Below, in pieces: positions 1 to 38,010 of a stretch of DNA of 64,000 nt; the stretch's first letter is position 1, and each line of letters opens with the position of its first letter. The translations under genes and the position numbers were made by a program. The notes under the pieces are model-generated. The model had not been told where the DNA came from. It was given only the letters and a program-made list of their open reading frames with translations, and did no database searches. The stretch lies in assembly GCA_028751875.1 (NCBI GenBank), contig CM054140.1, forward strand, positions 32,799,908 through 32,863,907. Reading direction: 5' to 3'. The DNA is from Rapana venosa (Eukaryota; Mollusca; Gastropoda; Neogastropoda; Muricidae).

Positions 1-1177
1 TTAGATCTGATACTTCTTAACTTGTTGAAAAAATGTGTGCAGTCAATTGCATTTGACTCATGCTGTCAACTGTAGGCTAGTCTAACTGATCGTTTTGGTA
101 GTGCTGCTCACGAACCCAAATCTAGCTGCTTTTGATCTGGCACTAGAACTAGTGACAGCTAAACTTTCATCAGTAGAATATTATATGAATACAGTGACTG
201 TTTCTTATTTTAAGAAATTGCATGACTTCTCACGTGGAATTTATTGAAGTTGGGTCTAGTCTAATAATGGTAATACTAATAGTAATACTGTTATAGTATT
301 AATACTAAAATAGTCTAGTTCCCGAGCGAAACAAGTTTCCGTATTTCAAAAATTATCATGTTACCAGATTTCGTGTTACCAAACTATTTTTATTCATTTT
401 AACTACATTATAAAGAAGTAATGATGTTTCTATTAGATTTTCCATGCTGATGTATTGACTATTGTACATGAGCAGTTGGTAGGCACTCAAGAAATCATGG
501 TAAAATTCATTGATTTGCTTTGAATATTTCCTCATCAAAGAATTTTATCCAGTATTCTTGTCAGTAGACCTGTGTACATTTTATGTCTTCTGATGTGCTC
601 TGTCACAGGAATGATGACATTGATTGAATAAGAATTTAGTGTCAGAAAAAAAAGACTAATAATAGTAATAATACTTTAATAGGTAATAAGGAAAGTTGAG
701 ATGTTAACTGGGAATAACCCAGAGGCATGATCATTGCACATCAGAACTCATATGCCGTAATTTATCATTTTGTCAGCTGGCTGTTGGTTTGCTTAGTGTT
801 CAGAGCAGATTATACATCAAAGTAGAAAAAATGAATACTTTAGTTTAGTTTAACTCTTTCTACCCTTTTTACGAGTATACTCATAAACTTTATCCAACCG
901 TATCGCCCCATTTACGAGTATATTCATAACAGAGCACTAAGCTAGAATGGAGTGTTCTTATTCGATCACTTCCAAGAAGTACTCAGTCTCATCTCATAAA
1001 CTCATGATTCTCAAATCATAGTCAAATTGGTTGTTTACATACCACCTTGGCGCTTTCTGTTCCTGCGAAGTTGATCTATTGCCCATCAATTAATATGAAT
1101 AAATGCTCAAAACGTCTCTTAGCTATAAAAAAAAAATTTTGTTTAAAAAGCCACTCAGCAGGTTTGTGAGTGGATTA
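1..1177. other. No gene seen; AT-rich, upstream of the transporter
   Basis: No exon-like frame. TTTACGAGTATACTCATAAA-like motifs recur at 867-890 and 910-930 behind TTAACTCTTTCTACCC (849), which resembles a second piggyBac-type end without a partner. Confidence 0.6.
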
Positions 1178-1297
1178 TTAACCTCTTAACTGCCCAGTGC
1201 AAGTGCACCCTATATGCCGGGGAATAACATTCTTATGTACCACTTGCTATGTTTATATCCCTCTTCCTCAGAAATTAGTACATGAATAATCCTGATA

Positions 1298-1350
1298 GTC
1301 TACCCAATGACAGTATATATATCAGTCTACCCAATGACAGTATATATATC
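1298..1350. repeat. 27-bp direct duplication
   Basis: Two adjacent units of GTCTACCCAATGACAG plus TATATATATCA, inside the piggyBac-like element. Confidence 0.85.
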
Positions 1351-1624
1351 GTAGATTGCTTGAGGCAAGCTCAAATTAGTTAGCATGATATTTCACTGCA
1401 AAAATATATTTAAAATGTAAAAAATCGACAAAAAATATACTTTCTTCATCACCACTGTCATTCGGAGTACCCCCCATCTCAATAACATCAAACATAAGTC
1501 CAGGCCAAATCTCATTCATTGTTTTTTAAATGCACTATCTCCTGAATCATACACGATCGTTTTTATCACTGTCAGGTAAATCTTAAGTTTTATTTGCCAC
1601 TTTTGTAGCTGTGTTAAGTTATTA

Positions 1625-1954
1625 ATAATAATAATAATAATTTATGGAATTTATATAGCGCTGAATCTTGTAAAGCAACAAATCAAAGCGCTCAGATTTT
1701 ATTTCATACCACTTTAAGTCACGGCAGATTTCTCTCCGTGAAATTTGGGCTGCTCTCCCCGGGGAGAGCGGGAGAACGCGTCGCCACTTAGCGCTGCGCC
1801 ACCCTTTCACCCTTTTTTTTTTTTTTTTTTTTTTTTTTGCAGCTGTATTTGTTTCCCTATCAGAGTGGCTTTTTTCTAAGAATTTTGCCAGGGACAACTC
1901 TCTTGTTGCCGTGGGTTTTTTTTACGTGCGCTAAATAATTACGTGTAACACACG

Positions 1955-1985
<31 letters not shown>

Positions 1986-2121
1986 TAGCGCCCAGACCAC
2001 CACTCATGGTCTAATGGTGGGGGAAAAATTTCCGGTCCAAACGGGGTACGAACCGCCGCACACTTCAGACCCGGACTTTTCGCTTTCTAGACAGGCGCGT
2101 TACCTCTAGACCACCGATCCA
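1625..2121 (-). mobile_element. SINE family B, full-length, tRNA-like head
   Basis: Read on the minus strand it opens GGATCGGTGGTCTAGAGG (A box), with a B-box-like GGTTCGTACCC about 65 bp in. A body of about 400 bp follows, including CTCTCCCCGGGGAGAGC, a perfect palindrome. The end is TTCAGCGCTATATAAATTCC plus an ATT-repeat, the same end as the LINE at 21713-24677. The poly-A-like run 1811-1838 is internal. Confidence 0.75.
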
Positions 2122-2421
2122 TTGATGCCTTCAACAAGAAGTCTCAGCCATTTTGAACAAGAACTGCCCAAGCAGTCATGCATAAAAACACAAAACACAA
2201 GCTTAAAAAACAATCATTTTTGCCATGGTTTTGCAGCTGGATGTTGCCAAGCAACAGGAGAGTGATCTCCACTAATTTTGGAGTTCTTTCCCTTTAACTG
2301 TCATCAAGGAAGCTGGCTTGTTTACTTCGGTTCGACACCCTGGATATTTTCCGGGTTGTAGGCGTATAGAGTGCACATTTAGCCCCGGAAAATTTCTGGG
2401 GTGGGGCAGTCTAGTAGTTAA

Positions 2422-4161
2422 TTACAATAGCAATGAATTTGAGGATTCAGCTGAATATGATAGTAATAGTAGCAACTAGAGTGACATTAGAAGTGATGAG
2501 GACTGGCAAATCAAAATCTCTATTGAGTGATCAATGTAGATCGGGCAAAGTAAAGTCACACCCACTGACATCATGGTGATTCTTGATACTTGGTGGAAAG
2601 AAAATGATTTTCTCCCCAAATCTTGGAAATTGAAGTGTGAATTCATACAGTTATTGCAAACAATTTAACAAAAATAAGTATCTAGGCTAAATCATGAAGG
2701 CAGGGATGATAATGACTCACTGAGTCAGTGCTTTTACTAAGGAAAGCTACACACTACCAAGCCACATGTGCTTTTGAATGGTGCGCACGGCATGGTCTTT
2801 GTTTTTGTTTCTATTTTTGTTTTCATTTTTTCTGCTGTGGTAGTAAAGTTTTATCTATGTTTAAAACTGTACATAAAATGTTTCTATTGCTTTTTATTGC
2901 ACTAGCTTCTCACAATTTAGTTTCATATTAGCAAAATTTTGCATTATGGGGTTGTCTATTAGTTTTGTTATTTACTTCAAACAAACAAACAAACACTTAT
3001 TTTTGACTCAACAGCTTGGAAAACTGGACAATTGGTTGTTTATTAATGACATGAACACTGTAAAATTTGAAAGTCATCAATTAAATAGTTTTTAAGTTAG
3101 TACTTGTTTTCTCAGCATACCTGCGTTTTCATGCAAACCTGGCAGCACAGCTGGGCAGGGGGTGACAACTCTGGCCATACCTATGGGGTAAAAAAAGTTA
3201 AAACGAATTGTGAATGGTGTACAAAAGACCAATATGAATTACTTATTAAATCTCAATGAATTGTTCAAATTATCAAGATAAACAGTAAAGGACTATGGTT
3301 AGCTCAGAGTAAATCTAAAAATCTTGTAAAAGATTACTAATGTTAGTGATAAAGATCCTGATACTGTGATAGTGGAAAGTATTTTTTTCTGCATGAGTTA
3401 TGTTTTATATTGAATAATATAATCAAATAAAATAATAAAATAATCCTTAAGCTGATTTTAAGTTTTCACTTTGTCTTTGATTTGTTTACTTTTGAACAAT
3501 TTCAGGTAAAAGGTAAATTCTGCACTCTGCAAACAACACACCTACTTTTGAGATTATTGAAGGTCTGTTACTTTGTTAAATTTAATCATGGCTGTAAGTA
3601 GAGTGCATGGTGTAGCTTGATGTTGTTTACATGCATAATCATTGTATGCCTGTGCTTGATTAAACATGCAGTTGAGATTTATCGAAATTTTATTGAATGT
3701 ATCAGTCAAAACAGAAGCCGGAAACTTAGAGACTAGAGTGTACTGTGTTGTGTAGACTTTTGCCATCAAATTGAATTTAGCTAAAAAAGAAAATGATAAA
3801 AAAATAATACCAAAAAAGAGATTACAGTAAAAAAGGAGGATTTAATCTTTAAGCTACTGTTACCTGATTTAGACAAAATTAATGATAAAGATGATGTAAC
3901 TGTGTATTCAAACTGCAATGCTGGTGTAAACTTAATACACATTATTGATTATATGGCCTTTCGCAAGTGAGACAAGTATGAGTAAAAGTAATATATAAAC
4001 TGATAACAGACAGTATCTTCCAAGTTGTGTGTGTGCACACACACGCATGAGTAATTGTAAAGGAGGGGGAGAATATTGCTTGGTTATCTGAACTATTATG
4101 GTGAGAGTCTTTGTAGTTATATTATCATTATTCAGAAAAGGAATTGTGTGTCTGTGCACAG
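2422..4161. other. No exon recognised; should contain or follow the transporter's first exon
   Basis: AT-rich. A plus-strand frame at about 2430-2505 reads acidic (EFEDSAEYDSNSSN, stop, SDIRSDEDW) and could be an old piggyBac transposase N-terminus. No phase-2 donor after a credible ATG was found. Confidence 0.5.
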
Positions 4162-28985
<24,824 letters not shown>

Positions 28986-29015
28986 TTCTCAACATGGCAT
29001 GATAATTATGGTTGT

Positions 29016-29041
29016 GTGTGGATGGATGTGCGTGTGTGTGT

Positions 29042-29078
<37 letters not shown>

Positions 29079-29129
29079 ATGGCTGTGCATGTGTGTGTGA
29101 GAGTGTGTGTGTGTGTGTGTGTGGATGGC

Positions 29130-29167
<38 letters not shown>
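29016..29167. repeat. TG-rich microsatellite in SLC17A9-like 3' UTR
   Basis: Three GT runs separated by GGATGGCTGTGC spacers, starting about 30 bp after the stop codon. Confidence 0.9.
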
Positions 29168-29168
<1 letters not shown>

Positions 29169-29169
29169 A

Positions 29170-32100
29170 TAAATGCTAGTATGTGTATATGTGGAGGGCA
29201 AGAAGGGGAAGGGAGATGATGCGTGGAAGTGGGTTGTGTGTATGTGTCTGACCAAATGGATTAGAAAAACAGGCAGGATTAACAAGTGTACAATATACTT
29301 ACGTGTGTATGTTTGTGTACATGCATTTGTGCACATATGTTTGTGATCATAGATAAGAAAGCATTATTTATTGAATTACTGTATATGTCGCTGCATGTGC
29401 ATATGTGCTCATATGTGTATAAGGGTGTGAATCATCTGGAATGAGTGGAAACTCTGGACGGCTATGTCTTTGTGATGCTTTCTGTTGAATGTGGGGTGAG
29501 CTTGTTTTTGTTTTGGGGGGAGGGGGCATTTTTAAAAAAAAATTACAGTATGCATGAATAATGCTTTCTTAAAGTGTCTTTCAGTTGCAACTGAATTTGT
29601 TTGCTGTAACAACAAACATTTGTTTATGGGTATATGTTTATCAAAACCGTTATTTGAAAACTGAGGAAATTATGATCAAAGAAACTTTTTGGTTTAGACT
29701 GCTGTCATTGTCTTGATGTGCATTTTCCCACAGAAAGGGCATAGGCTTTCTGACATATTCTAGCTTTTTCAGTTTTCCTTGCTATTACCAATCAAATATT
29801 CTCGTACAGCCTATACACTGTAAGTTAGGATTGTTTCAGAAGTATAGTACTTAAATATTTTTGTATCCATGTAAAAACTACAACAGTTTCTGGGAAATAA
29901 GGAAATGCAGGAGAAGTAGAAATGGAACCAAAACTCTGTAAGTCACTTGAAAGTATGAATAGCCATTAATCAAATGTTATTTTTGTTTATGTCATTAGCG
30001 ACATATTGGTATGTTGTAGTACAATACAAAAAAGGCATGTTTGGCCTCATTTTTCATCAAGGAAAACTGTGGAACACGATTTCTGTCTCATAAAGTCTTG
30101 TACTTACGCTCTTTTAGTGCTCTGTCTCCACGTTTTCAAATAGTCCTTTTTGCTATGGCCCTTTCAACACTTAACTCCTTTTTAAAAAAAAATCTGGAAT
30201 ATTAAGTCATACTTTGACAAAAAACATTTAATTTCTATTGTACTTAGGAGAAAGAGGTGAAGTTCCTGAATTGGAAGAGTTGAGAATATAAGTTTGTCAG
30301 CAGAAGAAGATCTGTTCATACCTCTGTCTATAGTTAGAAAAAAATTTAGAATACAGTCTGATTTATGATGACCAAAAAATTTGAAAACAAAGCATAGAAT
30401 TTACCCTGTCGTCCACTTAACATACAGTTAGTGTGGGTGCATTTGTCTTTTATTGGTGTCAATGATTATTAGTTGTTTTTTTTTTTCCAGGAAAAAAGTA
30501 TATAATGCACATCATACATACATGGAGCAAGAGTATGAGATTGTATTGTGCTCTTAACCACTGTCTTTGGCACAAATCTTTGCATACATGTCTGTTCTCT
30601 CCCATTGCCACTTAAGGTAATCCACCTATCTATATACTTCCATAGCAGATGTACACCCACACACATGCATGCATGCACATACATATACAGAAGCATGTGT
30701 GCATGCATGCGTACATACACAGAGCTATACAAAGAGCCAAGTTTGTGATACCTAAAGAATTCTTCATTATCTGACAAATCTGGACATTATCAAACTAGAA
30801 CTTACCATTTATAGCTGTATGTATGGAAAGAGGATGAGAGGAGGTGGATTACTTAAGTCACTGATTCTACATCATCTATGTAGTTTATGTCAAGAACCAT
30901 GAGGCTGGGCTGACTTTCAAGATGGAGTATTTAGGGGGAGGGGGGGTGCATGTGTGAGTGCCCATGAGTGTGTGTGCATGCATGCTTTCACTGTCCAAGA
31001 AAATAATCAGACTGACATAAGTTGAAGCTGAGGGAGCAGTTATATTTTGGTGTACTACTTGTTGTAATGTCCATATATGTCTGATACAACAGATACAGCT
31101 GCAGGGACTGTGTGGTGTGAAATGTTCTGACTTGGTTTATCTGACCAAGTTTTTCTCTTGTTTTGACCACAATTGATTCACCTCCTAACTGCTTAACTGT
31201 GAGCAAACTTGATTTGTTGTGTGAGAGGGATGCAGAAACGGTGGTCACTGTGTGGGACTTGTGTTATACATCTGTGCATTTTTTGGGTTCTTGTTGTTGT
31301 TGGGTTTTTTTCATCATATTCATCGATGTGGGTTTTCTTTAGTTAAAATTGCTGATCTTCTATTATAACTGTATTTGATCTTTTTTCCTTTTATTTTTTT
31401 CTCTCTTCTCCAGAGTAACTCAGATATAGAGTAGTGCTCAGGACGATGAAGTTTTTTTTGCCAGTGACTAGATTGTGTAGCCATGAGCTCTTCTGCATCA
31501 GCATACAGCAGATTAGACTTTTTTTTTTAATTGTTGAGCATGGAAACCTTGCAATTCCAGTGACAGAGAGTACTGCCAGATGTAAAGATTGATCCAAAAA
31601 CTGCTGCCTGGGTTAACTACTGTTTGTCTCTGCAGACAGAGCTGTGGTTCCACAGGATCAGGATCTTGGAGATGAGTTTGCTTAAAAATTATCAAATAGG
31701 GCATTGACCAGTCCACCCTAAACCAGGCATTGCCCTCCATGCTGCACCCTACCCCTTTCTGATTTGTGAGCAAATATGATTACTATTCAACTGCAGGCAG
31801 CCAACAGACACCAAAGTGTCATGAAGTGCAGATGTATTCATTGAAACTTGCAGTCCATTCCTGTTATCATGATGAATTTCCAGCATGCTTATTCTGCACA
31901 GTTTGGGTAACTTGATACAGAACCTGTTTGGTTAATACCCTACACACAAAATGACTAAGCATGATATGACTGCATCGTGACAAAACCAGCTTTTCAAATC
32001 AGAAAGTACTTTAGCACAATTTTGAGTTATCTGGTAACCATAAAACAAAATGTATTGATCTGTATTTTTGGAATATCCATAGTTGGATCCATGCTTTGGT

Positions 32101-32601
32101 GGGCAAAAACAGTCACATTTGCAGATCTGACTATCGATGAACCTCAAAGCTATAGTCAAGGAACCGGTTGTGAGGGGGGTCCATGCAAGTATCTCTAGAC
32201 AATAAGTATACAAGCAGATGCAGGCTTTAGAGCTACTCATTTTGGCTGTGGTCATTTCTTGTGTGGGTGAAGCTTTATGTAAATATTGTACAATTTTTGG
32301 TCTCTACATGACAGAAGTTCAGATGCGTGGGCTTAGCAGATCATCCTTGGTATAAAAAAATAATTGAACCGAGGTGTGCCATAATTAAATGTATGTCTTA
32401 GCTGAAGAATGAAATGAATGAATGGGATGGCCTTCGTTGAACTGATGGCTCAAGGGTGTTGTCATGTATTTACTATTTGGTAAAAGGACAAGAAAAGTTG
32501 TAATTGGGGAATGTGTATTTACTTTTTTGTATTTTGTTTGTGTGGAGAGGGGTATTCATGTGAGCAAGAAAAATTTCCAGTTATGTTAAAACTCACATTC
32601 A

Positions 32602-32696
<95 letters not shown>

Positions 32697-33562
32697 CCAG
32701 TTTCTATGAACAAGGAAATGGTGTTAGTTTGAAATAGAACGTACTTGGGAATGTTGAGGGATAGAGCAAAACAGCATTTCTGGTCCCTCTTGTTCCCTTT
32801 ATCTGTTCCCTCACACACGCACACTGTCATTGTTCATGTCACCATGCAGTGTCAATCTCAATACGTTTTCAAAATCATTTATGGACTGGTGTCAGAATTC
32901 ATACCCAAGTGGTTTAGACAGCTTCAGACCAAACTGCCAAGCATCTGGACAGAACTTACGAATGTGTCAAAGCAGGTCATTGCTTTAATGTTCGTCGTCA
33001 TTCCCAAAGTTGTTGATTTGTGGGGGGGGGGGTCTTTTTTCTGTCTTTTTTTGTTTTGTGGTCATTGTGGTTATTTTTTTCCGTAAATTTGAGATGCGAA
33101 CTTGTAGAATACCCTTCAAAATCTGTGGATTGTTTGTTCTTGGGTTAGGGTTTCATTGTTTTGGGGTTGGTTTGGATTTTTGTGTTGTTGTTTTATGGGG
33201 GGGATTGGCTTTTTTTTTTTCTATAAAAGATATTCATTTGCCAGCAAAAAAGAATGCTGTAAGTGCAAATATATTTAGTCTGTTGCATTCAATTCATATA
33301 AAAATGAGAAAGTTAAAAAAGGATGAATGTATGAGAGAGAATGAAAAAAGGAGATAAATATATATTTATTTAGATAGATAGATGTATATGTGTGTGTGCG
33401 CGCGTATGTATGTAGAGAGAGGAGGAGGAGGATGTATTATAAAGATATATTTGTTAAAATCTTATGAAATGTATTCTGAAGTAGTTCTGTTACAGGTTCT
33501 GGTATACTCTGACATTGTAGGTTATTGAGTTGTCTTCAGCTGTGATGAGCATGAAAAAATTG

Positions 33563-33607
<45 letters not shown>

Positions 33608-34370
33608 TTCTTTTAACTCATAAAATGACTTTTGGTGGCTGTGTAAAGTAGATTTGTATTGTTGTTCAGTTATGATGTATTTTAAAATCAAACGTGGGTT
33701 GTTTTGCTTAGTGGTATCTGATAATGTGCATTTCATTGTGAAATCTTGGTTTCAGAGAATTCTTTTGAGTTGTAGTTTGGGTATATGGGTTAAAAAAAAA
33801 AAGTTTTTAAACCCCTCTCTTTTATAATATGTGGGCTGCATTGTTAACAAGCATTGTATTTCAGTTGTTACAAATCTCAGTGAAACCCAAACTCAATTCC
33901 ACATCTCTCCTAGGTTTGATCTCTCTGGTCTTGCCAGATTTGCTGCCATTCTTTTGTAATGCTGGCAAGACAACACAAAAAAAGAGGGATGGGTCAATCA
34001 TACTCTATATCACTGCCAATTTTTTAAGTGTCCATACTCTGCAATAGACTTTTGACAGGAGTACCATTGGTTCAAGATGAGAGAGTATCATTATCTTCTG
34101 TAGGCTAGCTGAGAGTTTTGATCACATTATTCACACTTTGTTGATCACAAAAACAAGATTTTCAAAGGCATGGTCCATTTTTTAAAATGATGTCATTGAA
34201 AGATGTTATTTTCAACAACAAAAAAGGGGGGGGGGCGCTTCTGAACTTTTTTTTTCTTTATTTGAATCTTTGATAAATCATTTCCAAAATGATAGAGAAG
34301 TTGTAACTGGTTACCTGCACTTGTTTTCCTTTACTATTTTCTGAAAAATAAGATGTTGATAACAAGGTAA
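29170..34370. other. 3' UTR and intergenic sequence, no gene seen
   Basis: AT-rich with short microsatellites. No frame over 115 residues and no recognisable protein motif. The transporter's 3' UTR end could not be placed. Confidence 0.6.
32607..32695. repeat. (AC)n microsatellite
   Basis: About 44 AC units. Confidence 0.95.
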
Positions 34371-34488
34371 ACTGACATAACACTGAATGTAGAATAGGAA
34401 TCAATTCTGGATGACAGAGTGACACAAGTCAATGCTGGATGTTTAAAGTTCAGTCTGGTTTACAGAGTTACCTGACATCACATAGAAT

Positions 34489-35244
34489 GTAGAATTTACT
34501 TCTGGGGGACTGTATAAACCGACATGACACAGGATGTAGGATTTACTTCTGGGGGACTGTATAAACCGACATGACACAGGATGTAGAATTTACTTCTGGG
34601 GGACTGTATAAACCGACATGACACAGGATGTAGGATTTACTTCTGGGGGACTGTATAAACCGACATGACACAGGATGTAGGATTTACTTCTGGGGGACTG
34701 TATAAACCAACATGACACTGGATGTAGAATTTACTTCTGGGGGACTGTATAAACCGACATGACACTGGATGTAGGATTTACTTCTGGGGGACTGTATAAA
34801 CCGACATGACACTGGATGTAGAATTTACTTCTGGGGGACTGTATAAACCGACATGACACAGGATGTAGGATTTACTTCTGGGGGACTGTATAAACTGACA
34901 ACACTGGATGTAGAATTTACTTCTGGGCTACAGTGTAATCCGACATAACCCTGTATGTGGAAGTTTTTATATAGGTGACAGTGTAAACTGACACAACACT
35001 GTATACTACAGTTACTTCTGGGTGACAGTGTAAACTGACACAACACTATATTACAGTTACCTCTGGATGACAGTGTAAACTGACACAGCACTGTATACTA
35101 CAGTTACTTCTGGGTGACAGTGTAAACTGACACAGCACTGTATACTACAGTTACTTCTGGATGACAGTGTAAACTGACACAGCACTGTATATTACAGTTA
35201 CTTCTGGGTGACAGTGTAAACCAACACACCACTGAATGTAGACA
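34489..35244. repeat. 47-bp minisatellite, two subfamilies
   Basis: About nine units of type 1 (key string GGGGGACTGTATAAACCGAC, spaced exactly 47 bp from 34505 to 34881) are followed by about seven of type 2 (key string GGTGACAGTGTAAACTGACA, to about 35230), also mostly 47 bp. Degenerate units extend left to about 34370. Unit traces at 36712-36840, past the TIR element, show that the array was once longer and was split by the insertion. Confidence 0.85.
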
Positions 35245-35914
35245 CAGTGTTGATTCTAGAGTGTGCCCTTGCAGGATTCCTGCATTTTTTTCCACAAAAT
35301 TGCCGCAAAACGATGTGGGCAGTGTGCCCTAACGGACGCAAAAATATCCTGGACAACATGTTTTTTAGCAAACAGTGCACCATGGCAACTGCCGTTTATA
35401 TAATCTCTAAAATTAAGCGCTACTTTCCCTCCTTCCCCCCTCCTCCAAGTTCTCCATGATGCTTCTGGTTAGCTAAGCGCCTCACTTTTGACCAATCACA
35501 GAAACTGTAGTTCGTCCTGGTCAGTTCATGAGGTGTTCATTATGTTGGTACAAGCCCTCTCCATAATAAAGCAGGCTCATCTTGCTCTGTTGTCCTTTTC
35601 GATTATGTCATCTTCCAAGAGGCCTTGTACTCTGGAAACAAGTGACGTAATTGGGACAGAGATCGTTGAGGAGATAGCAGACCCCTTTGGCCCAGCAGGT
35701 TCAGAGCTGGAGATCTGGCGAGACAAGTAGCCTTGGCTTAAGAACATTGAACATGGCTATCTGTCATCTGTCGGCTGTGTTTCAAACATGGAAATAACAA
35801 TGCATTCGCTAAAGGAGATTGCGCTAATTACAGAACAGCACTTAAAGCATCATGCAAGTTCTTCACCAGAGGCTGTACAAGATAAAACTTCAGAAAGACT
35901 TCCATCAGTAAGAC

Positions 35915-35953
<39 letters not shown>

Positions 35954-36269
35954 AGTGTACGATTTTGGGGAAAAAACAAGACTGTCATTAGCTTTAATCT
36001 AGATCTAGATCTCTCTGAATGTGGATATACAAATTTGACCTCCTCCTTCTCTCCTCTCTTTCTGTATGATATTGGGATGGGGGAGGGGGGTGGGGACTGA
36101 AACAAAACTTTGATATTGGCTTGTACCTATGTAGATCTATCTCTCTCTCTCTGAAAGTGGAAATACAATTTTGATCTCTCTCTCTCTCTCTCCTCCCTCA
36201 CTCACTCTTTAAATAAAATTCATTCAATTCAATTCTCTCTCTCTCAATGTGCGATTTGTGTGTGTGTGT

Positions 36270-36302
<33 letters not shown>

Positions 36303-36402
36303 CTTATCTAGACCTGGATCTATCTCTCTGAATGTTGAAATACAAATAATTTGCCCCTTGCCCCCCCCTCTCTCTGAATGTAGAAATATAAAATTGACTT
36401 TG

Positions 36403-36435
<33 letters not shown>

Positions 36436-36711
36436 CCACACTCTCTCCTGTGTCACAAGTGCTTACTGCATATTAACTGCAACACTTAAAGTGAATATTT
36501 AATCCTTTCTGCCTACATATCTGCTTGTTTGTTTTGTTTCTCTTACTTGAAAAAATAGCAGAAACTAAGAGTACTGAGGGTACTGTAAGCGAATACTACT
36601 TGTCCCCCTTTTTTTTATGAGGGGGGGGGGGGGGGGGGGGGACAGTGCCCCCTTTTTGTCATTTTAGGGGGCCCTTGGGCCCCTTATTTTGAAATCCTAG
36701 AATCAACACTG
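35245..36711. mobile_element. DNA transposon-like TIR element (hAT-like, non-autonomous)
   Basis: Perfect 15-bp terminal inverted repeats, CAGTGTTGATTCTAG at 35245 and its reverse complement ending at 36711. TAGACA flanks both sides (35239-35244, 36712-36717), a 6-bp direct duplication. CAGTG termini recall hAT elements, though those make 8-bp duplications. No transposase is recognisable; the interior holds CT and poly-G runs and frames of under 120 residues. Its right end reappears at about 59185-59425. Confidence 0.6.
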
Positions 36712-36884
36712 TAGACATGGAGTTTGTGTTATTGTTACAGTCAGTACTGGATTTAGAATTTAAACCTGGGTGACAAGAGTTGACTATCAATACTTTGGAC
36801 ATAAAAGTTAGGTGTGGTATGGATGACTGCGACTCTGGCTTTGGCTATAGAATGACACCAAAATGTTGACAGGTGACAAGAGGG

Positions 36885-37294
36885 AAATTATTTATTTATT
36901 TATTTATACCACTTAAAGTCACGGCAGATTTCTCTGCGTGAAATTCAGGCTGCTCTCCCCGGGGAGAGCTCGTCACCACAAGAGCAGCGCCACCCTTTTT
37001 TCTTTCTTTTTCCTGTCTGCAGCTGTATTTCTCTATCAGACTGGCTTTTTTCTACATAATTTTGCCAGGAACAACTCTCTTGTTGCCGTGGGTTCTTTTA
37101 CGTGCGCTAAATAATTGTGCAACACATGGGACCTCGGTTTATCGTCTCTTCTGAAAGACTAGCGCCCAGACCACCACTCATCTAAAGGATGGGGGGAAAA
37201 TTTCGGGTCCAAACGGGATTCGAACCACCGCACATTTCCAACCCGAACTTTTCGCTTTCTAGACAGACACGTTAACCGCTAGACCTCCGATCCA
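36885..37294 (-). mobile_element. SINE family B, second copy
   Basis: Minus strand: head GGATCGGAGGTCTAGCGG and a consensus B box GGTTCGAATCC (37216-37226), then the same body as the copy at 1625-2121, including the CCCCGGGGAG palindrome. It ends in a TAAA-repeat rather than the LINE-like tail. Confidence 0.75.
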
Positions 37295-37689
37295 CTTTCT
37301 GATGAGTTCCTTGGCTGTTGAAGACCCAGTATCTGTTCTGCTGGTTCAAAGACGCCCTCTGAATGGTCAACATAATGCAGTGCATTACATAACCTCCTCC
37401 TTCCAGTAAGACCATTTCAAGATAATTTTTACAGCCATGTGTGAGCTGCTGATGAAACCCTGTCATGCATATAACCTGTGACAAATATGGTCAACTATCA
37501 TGATTTGCAAAAAGAGATGTGTCTTTAGCTTTCATCTACAGAAAAAAAAAAGTTGCATCCAGAATGTGTATGAGCTGACAACTAAAATGACTTTGGTGCC
37601 ATGAATTTAATTAGGATGGGTTTTTGTTTTTATTATGTCACAGAATTTGCAAACAGTGATCATATTTAAATAGTTAATACCGTGGGCCT

Positions 37690-38010
37690 ATTAAGTCTAG
37701 TTTGGTTCTCGGTGTTGACATCTGGTGAATTAAGGGTAGGGATTTTTACGATCTCCCAGGTCAACTTCAAGTGCACACCTGCAAGTGCTTTAATCCTCTT
37801 TGTGTACATACACATGCAGAAGATCAAGTATGCACATTATAGATCCCGTAATTCATGTTAGCATTCAGTGAGTTATGAAATCATAAACATACCCAGCATG
37901 CAACCTGTACAATGAGCTGCTTTGGAGTCAGAATGGATCGGCGGAGGTCAGCGGGAAGACCTCCTGCAAAACGACCAGGATAGGAGAAGACCAGGCACTA
38001 CACACCCCAA
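37690..38010 (+). mobile_element. SINE family C, third copy, head degraded
   Basis: Plus strand: GATCTCCCAGGTCAACTTCA, a shared stretch near TAGATCCCGTAATTCATGTT, and CCCAGCATGCAACCTGTACA. It matches the reverse complement of 18300-18650. The tRNA-like head is truncated. Confidence 0.6.

Larger units (their letters stand above)
1182..2417. mobile_element. piggyBac-like TTAA-flanked element with nested SINE
   Basis: TTAA at 1178-1181 and at 2418-2421 flank the element. The ends are inverted repeats: left CCTCTTAACTGCCC; right, reverse complement, CTACTAGACTGCCC. Inside each end is a second inverted motif, GTGCACYCTATAYGCC (left about 1205, right about 2365). TTAA target duplication and GACTGCC-like ends suit piggyBac-type elements. 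No transposase is encoded; about 500 bp of the interior is a SINE (1625-2121). Confidence 0.5.

Noticed and set aside
849..930. Second piggyBac-type end (TTAACTCTTTCTACCC) with repeated ACGAGTATA motifs
   Set aside because: No matching right end was found, so the element cannot be bounded.
4076..4161. ATG at 4076 as the transporter's start codon
   Set aside because: It would add 29 residues rich in Tyr, Ile and Cys unlike the family's N-terminus, and a good acceptor lies at 4160-4161. An upstream exon is more likely.
34489..35230. Regular repeat array considered as CRISPR
   Set aside because: Units are contiguous with no unique spacers, and the context is animal nuclear DNA.
34825..35383. 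Minus-strand Cys-rich frames over the 47-bp array
   Set aside because: The apparent motifs repeat with the minisatellite period, so they are translation of the repeat.
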